From positions 1 to 36,139 of the forward strand of contig JAGAMA010000008.1 of NCBI GenBank assembly GCA_017624955.1: a stretch of 36,139 nucleotides of DNA, read 5' to 3'. The notes beneath the pieces are model-generated. The model made no database searches, was not told the origin of the DNA, and was given only the letters and a program-made list of their open reading frames with translations. This document shows positions 14,166 to 21,996 of the stretch, one piece after another. The DNA is from Alistipes sp. GTDB lineage: Bacteria > Bacteroidota > Bacteroidia > Bacteroidales > Rikenellaceae. The translations under genes were made by a program, and so were the position numbers. How positions within the stretch are numbered: the first letter of the stretch is position 1; every line of letters starts with the position of its first letter.

Positions 14166-16985
14166 TTAATAAAGGTTGTCGTACATCGACTGCGACTTGT
14201 CGTACTTCAGGTCCTGCAACGAGGAGGCCTTCACGCCGATATTGAACGACCAGCTGCGGTGAAAGCCGAAGGGGATCCACGAGAAGGACATCTGCCAGCA
14301 GTGTAGGTCGCGCGTAATCGAAATGGCCGAGGTGGTCAGCTTGTTGGCCTTGATATCGTAACCGCCCTGGAACGTAAGACCCATCTTGGGGGTGATATTG
14401 ACCGACCCGTTGAAGCCCACCGTCTGTGTGATGTTCTTGCGGTAACCAGTCGTGCCGTTATTGACATACGAAATCGAGTAGTTGATTGCGTAGTTGAAAC
14501 CGAAATTCCACGGTAGCGAGAAGTCGTAATAACTCTGCGCCATGTATTGCCTTCGTAGGACGGGATCCATGTGCCCATAGGGGTCGTGGAAGGGGTTCTG
14601 GTACTCGGGCGGCAGGGTCGTGATGTCGTTCATGGCCTGTTGCGAACGATCCTGGCTCGACTTAAAGGTGTAGCCGAACGACCAGCCGAGTGACGTAAGA
14701 CGACCCGGGAAGAAGAGCTTGTCGATACGACGACCCTCGGGTGTTACGCGGTAGGGGTCGAGCGTGGTCGAGAAGTTGATACCGAAGTTCTTAAAGAGGG
14801 TCGTACGGAACGTGACGGGGATCGTCGAGAGGCGCATCGAGTCGGCCAGGAAGTTATACGAGGCGCTGAGGCGGAACTCGTCGATGAGCTTGATCTTCTT
14901 CACACCCGACGTGTCGCGCTTCGAGAGCACCTTCATCTCCAGGTTCTGCGATAAGGAGAAGTTCATCGACATCGAACGACCCGAAGAGGGGACACCATAG
15001 GCGTTGATCGCGTAGGGCGAGTAGGTCGTGAAGCGACCCGTCGAGTCGGTCTGGCGCTGGCGGTAGTAGCCATACTTCGGATCCGAGAAGTCGGGGGCAT
15101 ACGAGAAGCCGAACGAGGGCGAAATGGTGTGGCGGATGGCCTGAATCTTGCGGTCGCGCTTCTTCTTCGTGAAGTCGTACATACCGTAGATGGTCGTTGA
15201 GGTCGAGGCCGAGAGCGAGTAGTTGTAGAGGCGGTAGAAACCGTACTCGGGAGCCAGCGTGTCGGTCTGGTTCGTCACGGGATTCCACTCATACTCCTGG
15301 CGCTTGAAGTACCACTTCTCGTTGTAGTTGAACGAGGGGGTGAAGTTGATGTAGTTCAGGATGTTGAACGAGGCAGATACGGGGATCGAGTGCTCCACGC
15401 CGTTCTTCATGTTGTCGAACGTCTCGCGCGAGAGAATCTTATCCTCGGTCGTGGTGACCGAGTTGGTCAGCTTACCCGTGTACTGCATCGAGATCTTCTC
15501 GTACCAGCGATCCTTGCCCACCTTCTCCTTGCGCTTGAAGGGGTAGATACGCGACATGTTGAAGACCACGGTCGGCAGCGTTACCGAGATGGTCTCGTTC
15601 TGCGAGTTCTGCGAGATGGCCATGTTGGCCGAGAGCGAGAAGGGGGTGCCGGCCCAATTCTTCGAGTAGGAGATCGACGAGTTGGTCTGCGTCGAGAGAA
15701 TGTCGTTCAGGTTCGTGGCCGAGTAGCGGTTGTAACCACTCGTGGCGAAGTTCACCGAGGCCGAGAAGGTCGATCCGGGGTTGGCCTTCGGGTCTTGCTG
15801 GTGGGCCCACTGGATGCGGAAGTTCTTCTGCTTGATGAAGTCGGGCTCGCCCTTTTCACCGGTCTTGATGCTCGAGTACTGCATGTTGAAGCTGCCGCTG
15901 TACTTGTAGCGCTTGATGTAGCGCGAAGCGGCCGAGGCCTCCCACGAGCCGAGCGTGTAGAAGCCGCCTCGGATGGCCAGGTCGGCGTGGTCGCCGAGCG
16001 TGAAGTAGTAACCCAGGTCACGCAGGAAGAAGCCCTTCGAGTACTCCTCACCGAAGGTGGGCATCAGAAGACCCGACTTGGGGCCCGAGCTGATCGGGAA
16101 GAAACCCTCGGGAATACCGAGGAAGTAGATAGGCACATCCTCCATCACCAGGTAGGCGGGGCCCGTGATTACCTTCTTGCCGGGGATCACCTTCGCCTTG
16201 GTCATCGCCAGGTAGAAGTGGGGATGATCCGTATTCTCGCAGGTGGTGTATTTACCGTTCTCGATGTTGATCGTGTTGTCGGTCATCTTCTTCACCGAGC
16301 CGCCCACCAGCCAGCCGTCGCCCTGCTGGGTAGCTACGCCCTTGATCTTGGCCTTGCCCGTGTCGAAGTTGTAAGTGATCGTGTCCATCTTGTAGCTCGC
16401 CTCGCCCTCCGAATATTCGGGCTTGGTGGAGGTCCACTTGCCGTCCACCGAGTCGGGCTTGCCGTAGGCATAGACGAGCTTCGTATTCATGTCGATCTGC
16501 ATGTAGTCGGCCTTCAGGTTGCTCGTCTGGTAGGTCACATCGCCCTGATTATAGACATAGACAAACTTCTTGCGCACGTCATAGACCAGCGAGTCGGAGT
16601 TCTGACCGATGATCGGGTCATCGAGGAATTTACCCGCCGGGCGGGGCATCTTCGATGAATCGACCTTCGCGGTGTCTGCTTGGAGGCTGTCCGTAGTGAG
16701 GGTGTCGGCCGAGAGCGAGTCGGCCTGCTCGTTACGGCTCGTCTGGTCGGATAGGGCGCGCTCGGCTGCGCGACGACGGCGCGCCTCACGCCGTGCCTGG
16801 CGCTCGTTGAGCGGGGCGGGTTCGACGATGCTGTCGGCGATCTTTAGGGTGTTAGCCACCTGTCGCAGACTATCCTCCTGGCGCACCTCCTCCAACAGAC
16901 GGGGTGTGCTAAAGCCGAAGACGAGCTCTGCCACAATCAGCAACAAGGCCGATGAAAAGAGATATTTTATGGTTCTTTTCTCCAA
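14166..16985 (-). CDS. lptD: LPS-assembly protein LptD (OstA-like)
   Basis: A 939-residue outer-membrane protein that inserts lipopolysaccharide into the outer leaflet. It has an N-terminal signal segment, then an Arg-rich stretch (about 60-75), a Ser/Thr/Asp-rich linker (about 85-115), an OstA-type beta-jellyroll (about 120-280, with YMQIDMNTKLVYAYGKPDS and KMDTITYNFDTGKAKIKG), and a large barrel (about 290-939) rich in alternating aromatic strands. LptD is the partner of LptE and receives LPS across the LptA bridge. The extended linker is more typical of Bacteroidota than of Proteobacteria. It has its own promoter (17089-17096) and is divergent from the amidase gene. Read-through could reach GH28. 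Confidence 0.88.
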   Translation of the reverse strand: MEKRTIKYLFSSALLLIVAELVFGFSTPRLLEEVRQEDSLRQVANTLKIADSIVEPAPLNERQARREARRRRAAERALSDQTSRNEQADSLSADTLTTDSLQADTAKVDSSKMPRPAGKFLDDPIIGQNSDSLVYDVRKKFVYVYNQGDVTYQTSNLKADYMQIDMNTKLVYAYGKPDSVDGKWTSTKPEYSEGEASYKMDTITYNFDTGKAKIKGVATQQGDGWLVGGSVKKMTDNTINIENGKYTTCENTDHPHFYLAMTKAKVIPGKKVITGPAYLVMEDVPIYFLGIPEGFFPISSGPKSGLLMPTFGEEYSKGFFLRDLGYYFTLGDHADLAIRGGFYTLGSWEASAASRYIKRYKYSGSFNMQYSSIKTGEKGEPDFIKQKNFRIQWAHQQDPKANPGSTFSASVNFATSGYNRYSATNLNDILSTQTNSSISYSKNWAGTPFSLSANMAISQNSQNETISVTLPTVVFNMSRIYPFKRKEKVGKDRWYEKISMQYTGKLTNSVTTTEDKILSRETFDNMKNGVEHSIPVSASFNILNYINFTPSFNYNEKWYFKRQEYEWNPVTNQTDTLAPEYGFYRLYNYSLSASTSTTIYGMYDFTKKKRDRKIQAIRHTISPSFGFSYAPDFSDPKYGYYRQRQTDSTGRFTTYSPYAINAYGVPSSGRSMSMNFSLSQNLEMKVLSKRDTSGVKKIKLIDEFRLSASYNFLADSMRLSTIPVTFRTTLFKNFGINFSTTLDPYRVTPEGRRIDKLFFPGRLTSLGWSFGYTFKSSQDRSQQAMNDITTLPPEYQNPFHDPYGHMDPVLRRQYMAQSYYDFSLPWNFGFNYAINYSISYVNNGTTGYRKNITQTVGFNGSVNITPKMGLTFQGGYDIKANKLTTSAISITRDLHCWQMSFSWIPFGFHRSWSFNIGVKASSLQDLKYDKSQSMYDNLY

Positions 16986-17013
16986 AATCTTCTCAAATGT
17001 CCGAAATTTTCGT

Positions 17014-17021
17014 TACTTTTG
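17014..17021 (+). promoter_or_regulatory. -7 box of the amidase operon (TACTTTTG)
   Basis: TACTTTTG fits TAnnTTTG and lies about 115 bases before the amidase ATG. The hairpin GCCGAC-aaa-GTCGGC (17021-17035) begins at the expected transcript start, so the leader would carry a 5' stem-loop. Confidence 0.5.
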
Positions 17022-17088
17022 CCGACAAAGTCGGCAAACCTCCCTCCGAGGGGCCTTTGGGGCGCTTTCGGTGGGGCGATTCAACCGA

Positions 17089-17096
17089 CAAAGATA
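17089..17096 (-). promoter_or_regulatory. -7 box of the lptD promoter (TATCTTTG)
   Basis: The minus strand reads TATCTTTG about 100 bases before the lptD ATG. The lptD and amidase transcripts would overlap each other in opposite directions between about 17028 and 17082. Confidence 0.6.
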
Positions 17097-17137
17097 GGTA
17101 AAAAATACGAGATAGCCACATAAACGACCCCTTAAAA

Positions 17138-18448
17138 ATGCGCGCGCGAAACATTCTGACCTTTTTGGTCGCCCTTTTGACCCTTTCACTCGCTGCCTCG
17201 GCCGAGCCGCAGGCGGAGCACGGCATCCGTGTCGTGGTGCTCGATGCAGGCCACGGCGGTAACGATCCGGGAGCGGTCTATGGCGGTGTGAAGGAGAAGG
17301 ATTTGACCCTGAAGGTGGTCCTGCGCCTGGGTAAGAAGATCGAGCAGGGGATGCCCGGTGTGAAGGTGGTCTATACGCGTACGACGGATAAGGCGTTGGC
17401 TTCGACCAAGATCGAGGATCTGCAGAAGCGCGCCGATATTGCCAACAAGGCCGAGGGCGACCTCTTCCTTTCGGTGCACGTCAATGCTGCCAAATCGACC
17501 TCGGCCAAGGGTGTCGAGACGCTGATCATGGGTGAAACGCCCAAGGAGCAGCAGTACAATACGAATGCCCTCTTCGAGTCGAATCGTGACGACCTGCTCG
17601 ATATGTCGAACGAGAAGGAGGCGGCCATCATTCGTGCCTATATCCAGAATCTGCAATTTACCTATGGCGAGTATAGTACGACCATGGCGCGCTGCATCCA
17701 GCAAAACTACATGCAGACGGGTCGCCACTCGCGCGGTGTGAAACGCCAGCCGTTGCGCGTGCTCTATGCTACCAATATGCCCGGTGTGCTGACCGAGATC
17801 GGCTTCCTCTCGAACAAGGAGGAGGCGGCGTTCCTCAAGTCGGAGAAGGGGCAGACGGCGATTGTCAATACCCTCTATCGGGCCGTGCAGGACTACTCGG
17901 CCTATGTGCTCAAGATGCGTGGCGCGGAGGAGCCGACCGTAAAGGAAGAGCCGAAACCTGCCGTAAAGGAGGAGCCGAAACCTGTTGCGAAGGAGGAGAA
18001 GCCCAAAGTAGAGACCCCGCAGCTCTATGCGCCGCACCTCTACGAGAAGCACGAGGAGAAGGCTTCGACGACGAAGCCTGCCGCGAAACCTGCCGTAAAA
18101 CCTGCCGCCGAGGCAAAGCCTGCGCCGCAGACCCAAAACAAACCTGCACAGAGCAAGGCCGAGCCGAAAAAGCAGCCGCAGTCCGCAGCCTCGACCCCCA
18201 AGCGCTATTATACGGTGCAGGTGATGGCCTCGAAGCGCACCCTTGCGCTCTCCTCGCAGGAGTTTAAGAGCTATCGCAACCGCGTTCATCAGTTCGAGAG
18301 CGAGGGCGTTTATCGCTATAAGTATGGCGTGGGCGAGTACGCTACACGCAGCGAGGCGCTCAAGGCGCTTGGTGCGGTGCGTAAGAGCTTCCCGCAGGCC
18401 TTTGTGGTGGCAGTGGAGAATGGGCGGACGGTAACCCAGAAAAAGTAA
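17138..18448 (+). CDS. N-acetylmuramoyl-L-alanine amidase with C-terminal SPOR domain
   Basis: This enzyme cuts the bond between MurNAc and the peptide stem, as in cell separation. 436 residues: signal peptide (cut near 22), Amidase_3 domain (about 30-255), a Lys/Glu/Pro/Ala-rich linker (about 260-355) and a SPOR domain (about 357-430, starting YYTVQVMASK). The zinc ligands are present: His39 in DAGHGG, Glu53 in KEKDL, His114 in SVHVNA, and catalytic Glu220 in LTEIGFLSN. SPOR domains bind stem-denuded glycan at the division site, so septal targeting is likely. The linker contains 8-residue repeats (VKEEPKPA, VKEEPKPV). First gene of a five-gene unit; the MCE gene follows after 25 bases. Confidence 0.92.
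   Translation: MRARNILTFLVALLTLSLAASAEPQAEHGIRVVVLDAGHGGNDPGAVYGGVKEKDLTLKVVLRLGKKIEQGMPGVKVVYTRTTDKALASTKIEDLQKRADIANKAEGDLFLSVHVNAAKSTSAKGVETLIMGETPKEQQYNTNALFESNRDDLLDMSNEKEAAIIRAYIQNLQFTYGEYSTTMARCIQQNYMQTGRHSRGVKRQPLRVLYATNMPGVLTEIGFLSNKEEAAFLKSEKGQTAIVNTLYRAVQDYSAYVLKMRGAEEPTVKEEPKPAVKEEPKPVAKEEKPKVETPQLYAPHLYEKHEEKASTTKPAAKPAVKPAAEAKPAPQTQNKPAQSKAEPKKQPQSAASTPKRYYTVQVMASKRTLALSSQEFKSYRNRVHQFESEGVYRYKYGVGEYATRSEALKALGAVRKSFPQAFVVAVENGRTVTQKK
17938..18000 (+). repeat. 24-bp tandem repeats in the amidase linker
   Basis: Units of 24 bases (beginning GTAAAGGA and ending AAACCTG plus two bases) encode VKEEPKP-type octapeptides. The number of units is likely to vary between strains by slippage, changing linker length without breaking the frame. 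Confidence 0.7.
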
Positions 18449-18473
18449 AAAGAAACGATACAACGATACAACG

Positions 18474-19478
18474 ATGAAAAGAGAAGCTAAAATCGGTATT
18501 TTTGGCGTGGCCATGATCCTGCTGGCCTGGGGCGGTATCCGCTTCCTGAGCGGGTTGGATGTATTTGCCCGCAATGTGGAGTATGTGGCTGTGTACGACC
18601 AGGTAAACGGTGTGCAGGAGGCCTCGGCCGTGATGATGAAGGGCGTGAAGGTCGGCACCGTGTCGGCCATCGAACTCAACCCTTCGGTCAGCGATCAGGT
18701 GGCGATCCACCTGCTGATCAAGCGCGCTTACCGCATCCCGATCGACTCCGAGGCGCGCATCTTCAGCGACGGCCTGATGGGCGGCAAGGCGGTGGAGATC
18801 GTCTTGGGCAACTCGCAGAGCTACCTCGAGCAGGGGGATACGATTCACTCGAGCCGTTCGCGCGATTTGATGGATGTGGCCGGATCGGAGCTCGACTTCT
18901 TCAAGCAGAAGTTTGCCACCATTGCCGACGATTTGAGCCGCACGCTGAGTAACCTGAATACGATTCTGGAGGCCAATGCTGCTCATCTGAACCGGACGAT
19001 GAGCAACCTGGATCAGCTTTCGGGCGATGTGGCCGATTTGATGCAAAGCGAGAAGGCCGACCTGGAGCGGGCCGTTGCCGGACTTTCGCAGTTCGCCACG
19101 ATGCTCGGCGAGAGCGCCCCGAAGGTGGACAGCCTCCTGGGCGGTGTGAACGACCTGGTGGCAACGCTCGATCGTGAGCAGGTGGCCGAGAAACTCGCCT
19201 CGACGATCGCATCGCTCGATGAGGTACTTGCCGAGATCGAGGGTGGCGAGGGTACGATCGGTCGCCTGATGAGTGACGAGCAGCTCTACAAGAACCTCAC
19301 GGCGGCCAGCGAGAACCTCTCGTTGCTGCTGGAGGATCTGAAGGCCAACCCCGCCCGCTATGTGCATCTTTCGGTCTTTGGTAAGGATGCCGAGAAGGCG
19401 AAGGAGAAGGCCGACAGGCGTGCTGCGAAGGCGGCGAAAAAGGCTGCCAAAAAGGAGGCTAAAGCAGACAAGGAGTAA
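18474..19478 (+). CDS. MlaD/MCE-family lipid-transport protein
   Basis: A 334-residue protein with one N-terminal membrane segment (about 7-25), an MCE domain (about 38-115: YDQVNGVQEASAVMMKGVKVG and GLMGGKAVEIVLG), and a long alpha-helical or coiled region (about 130-290). It ends in a Lys/Ala-rich tail. MCE proteins are the substrate-binding part of ABC systems that move phospholipids between membranes; they form hexamers facing the periplasm. In Bacteroidota the mlaE/mlaF partners are often encoded elsewhere, and none is visible here. It sits between the amidase (25 bases upstream) and mutS2 (12 bases downstream) and is probably co-transcribed. Confidence 0.9.
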   Translation: MKREAKIGIFGVAMILLAWGGIRFLSGLDVFARNVEYVAVYDQVNGVQEASAVMMKGVKVGTVSAIELNPSVSDQVAIHLLIKRAYRIPIDSEARIFSDGLMGGKAVEIVLGNSQSYLEQGDTIHSSRSRDLMDVAGSELDFFKQKFATIADDLSRTLSNLNTILEANAAHLNRTMSNLDQLSGDVADLMQSEKADLERAVAGLSQFATMLGESAPKVDSLLGGVNDLVATLDREQVAEKLASTIASLDEVLAEIEGGEGTIGRLMSDEQLYKNLTAASENLSLLLEDLKANPARYVHLSVFGKDAEKAKEKADRRAAKAAKKAAKKEAKADKE

Positions 19479-19490
19479 CGCCAAGAAAAG

Positions 19491-21977
19491 ATGATATACC
19501 CCTCGTCGTTTGAACAGAAGATCGGTTTCGACCGTCTGCGTGAGCAGGTGGCCGCCTTGACGACCATGCCCTCGGCGCGTCGCCGCGTGGAGGGCGAGCG
19601 CTTCTCAACCTCGCCCCGCGAGATCGAGCGCCGTCTGCTGTTGGCCGACGAGATGCGCCGGCTCCTGATGATGGAGTACGACTTCCCGGGTGGGGAGTAT
19701 GCCGATCCGGAGGGGGTGGTGCAGAAGTTAGCCGTGGAGGGTACGTTCCTCGATGTCGAGGAGGTAATGCTGCTACATGCAGCCCTTCGTACGGTGGGGG
19801 AGGTGGTGCGCTTTATCGAGCAGCGGCAAACCAATTATAAAAACCTCTACGAGCTGACCCGTGGCGTGAGTTGCTTCCCGCACCTGGTCGAGCGGTTGGA
19901 TCGCGTGGTGGATAGCGATGGCACGATCCGCGACACGGCCTCGGAGGAGCTGTATGCCATTCGCCGTTCGATTCGTGAACGCGAGGGGCAGGCCGCGAAG
20001 CGCTTGCAGCAGGTTTTGCAGGCGGCCAAACGAGCCGGCATCGTGGAGGCCGATGCGCAACTTTCGGTGCGTGACGGCAAGACCGTGATCCCCGTCTCGG
20101 CGGCCAACAAGCGCAAGCTGGCCGGTTTTATCCACGACGAGTCGGCTACGGGCCGTACCTTCTACGTCGAGCCGGTGGAGGTGGTGGAGCTCAACAACGA
20201 GCTGCGCGAATTGGAGTATGCCGAGCGGCGCGAGATTGTCCGTATCCTTACGGAGCTGACGGAGGAGATTCGCCCCGAAGCCCCCTTGATCGAGGACTCG
20301 GGTCGCTACCTGACCGAGATCGATATGTTGCGCGCCAAGGGTCGTTGGGCTACCGAGAACCGTTGTACGCGCCCGATTCTCTCGTTAGACGATCGTCTGG
20401 TGTTGCGTGAGGCACGCCACCCGATTCTGGAGCAGAGCCTTCGTGCACAGGGGCGCGAGATTGTCCCCCTGTCGCTCGAACTGGATCGCTCGAAACACCT
20501 GCTGGTGATCTCGGGACCCAACGCGGGCGGTAAGTCGGTCTGCCTGAAGACGACCGGCATCGTGCAGTATATGTGCCAGTGCGGTTTCCTGGTGCCTGCC
20601 TCCGAGAATACGGAGTTGCCCGTGTTCCGTTCGCTGATGATCGATATCGGCGATGAGCAGTCGATGGATAACGACCTTTCGACCTACTCGTCGCACCTGC
20701 ACAACATGAAGCAGATGGTGGCCGCCGCCTCGCCCGAGACACTGGTGCTGATCGACGAGTTTGGATCGGGTACCGAGCCGGTGATCGGTGGTGCGATTGC
20801 CGAGGCGATTCTGGAGCGCCTGCTCGAGAAGGGGTGCTACGGCATCATCACGACCCACTACGCCAACATTAAATATTACGCCTCGGAGGCCGAGGGCATC
20901 TCGAATGGTGCCATGGCCTTCGATGTACAACATATTCGCCCCTTGTTCCGCCTCGAGCAGGGTAAGCCGGGCAGCTCGTTTGCCGTGGAGATCGCCCGCA
21001 AGATCGGTCTTCCGGAGGAGCTGATTCGTCGCGCAAGCGACAAGGCGGGCTCGGACCATATCAACCTCGAAAAGCAGCTGCGCGAGATTGCCCGCGACAA
21101 GCACTATTGGTCGCAGAAGCGTGACCGCATCCGCCAGACGGACCGCAAGGTCGAGGAACTGGAGCAGAACTATTCGGAGCAGTTGCAGAAGATTCGCCAG
21201 GAGCGCCAGGAGATTCTGCGCAAGGCGAAGGAGGAGGCCGAAGCGCTGATTGCGGGGGCAAACCGCCAGATCGAGCATACGATCCGCACGATCCGCGAGG
21301 CGCAGGCCGAGAAGGAGCTCACGCGCCTGGCGCGCAAGGAGCTGGATGACTACCGCGCCGAGGTCGAGAAGGCCGAGACGAAGGCGCGCGAGGAGGAGGT
21401 GCAACGCGAGATCGAGCGCATCGAGCGCCGCCGTCAGCGCCGCGAGGAGCGCAAGGCACAGCAGGGCGAGAAGCGCCCCACGGAGGCTGCGCCGCAGGAG
21501 AAGCCCCGCGAGGTGGAGGTGGGCTCGAAGGTCAAGATGGTCGGGCAGGCCGTGGTGGGTGTCGTGCAGGCCGTGCAGGGCAAGCGTGCCCAGGTGGCCT
21601 TCGGGCAGATGCTCACGACCGTGAATAAGGCGCTGCTGACCGTCGTGTCGAACAACGAATACCGCGAGGCTACGCGCCCCACAACGGCCCGCACGGTCTA
21701 TTCGTCCGAGATCTCGGAGCGCAAGCTCAACTTCCGCGACCATATCGATGTGCGCGGTATGCGCGCCGCCGAGGCGCTGGAGGAGGTGCGCGACTTTATC
21801 GACGATGCCGTGATGGTGGGTATCGGCACGGTGACGATCCTCCACGGCAAGGGTACGGGTGCCCTGAAGGAGGAGATTCGCCGCTACCTGCGCTCGGTGC
21901 GTGAGGTGGCTTCGGCGACCGACGAACATGCCGATCGCGGTGGGGCAGGAATTACGATTGTGACGTTCCATCCATAG
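19491..21977 (+). CDS. mutS2: MutS2 (endonuclease/ATPase, Smr domain)
   Basis: An 828-residue MutS-family protein lacking the mismatch-recognition domain. Core and lever domains (about 1-310) precede the ATPase domain: Walker A GPNAGGKS (about 342-349) and Walker B VLIDEFGSGTEP (about 420-431). A long basic coiled-coil region (about 520-660) follows, then a linker and a C-terminal Smr domain (about 750-828) with HIDVRGMRAAEAL and ILHGKGTGAL. MutS2 proteins suppress recombination and, in some bacteria, act on collided ribosomes. Length and domain order are normal. It lies in the amidase-MCE-mutS2-murF/alr-methyltransferase unit; the next gene starts 19 bases later. Confidence 0.95.
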   Translation: MIYPSSFEQKIGFDRLREQVAALTTMPSARRRVEGERFSTSPREIERRLLLADEMRRLLMMEYDFPGGEYADPEGVVQKLAVEGTFLDVEEVMLLHAALRTVGEVVRFIEQRQTNYKNLYELTRGVSCFPHLVERLDRVVDSDGTIRDTASEELYAIRRSIREREGQAAKRLQQVLQAAKRAGIVEADAQLSVRDGKTVIPVSAANKRKLAGFIHDESATGRTFYVEPVEVVELNNELRELEYAERREIVRILTELTEEIRPEAPLIEDSGRYLTEIDMLRAKGRWATENRCTRPILSLDDRLVLREARHPILEQSLRAQGREIVPLSLELDRSKHLLVISGPNAGGKSVCLKTTGIVQYMCQCGFLVPASENTELPVFRSLMIDIGDEQSMDNDLSTYSSHLHNMKQMVAAASPETLVLIDEFGSGTEPVIGGAIAEAILERLLEKGCYGIITTHYANIKYYASEAEGISNGAMAFDVQHIRPLFRLEQGKPGSSFAVEIARKIGLPEELIRRASDKAGSDHINLEKQLREIARDKHYWSQKRDRIRQTDRKVEELEQNYSEQLQKIRQERQEILRKAKEEAEALIAGANRQIEHTIRTIREAQAEKELTRLARKELDDYRAEVEKAETKAREEEVQREIERIERRRQRREERKAQQGEKRPTEAAPQEKPREVEVGSKVKMVGQAVVGVVQAVQGKRAQVAFGQMLTTVNKALLTVVSNNEYREATRPTTARTVYSSEISERKLNFRDHIDVRGMRAAEALEEVRDFIDDAVMVGIGTVTILHGKGTGALKEEIRRYLRSVREVASATDEHADRGGAGITIVTFHP

Positions 21978-21996
21978 TTTGGAAAGGGTTTGGAAG

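Noticed and set aside
17938-18140. Repetitive Lys/Pro/Ala-coding stretch considered as a separate repeat locus or CRISPR-like array
   Set aside because: It is in frame within the amidase gene and encodes a flexible linker before the SPOR domain; units are contiguous with no spacers.
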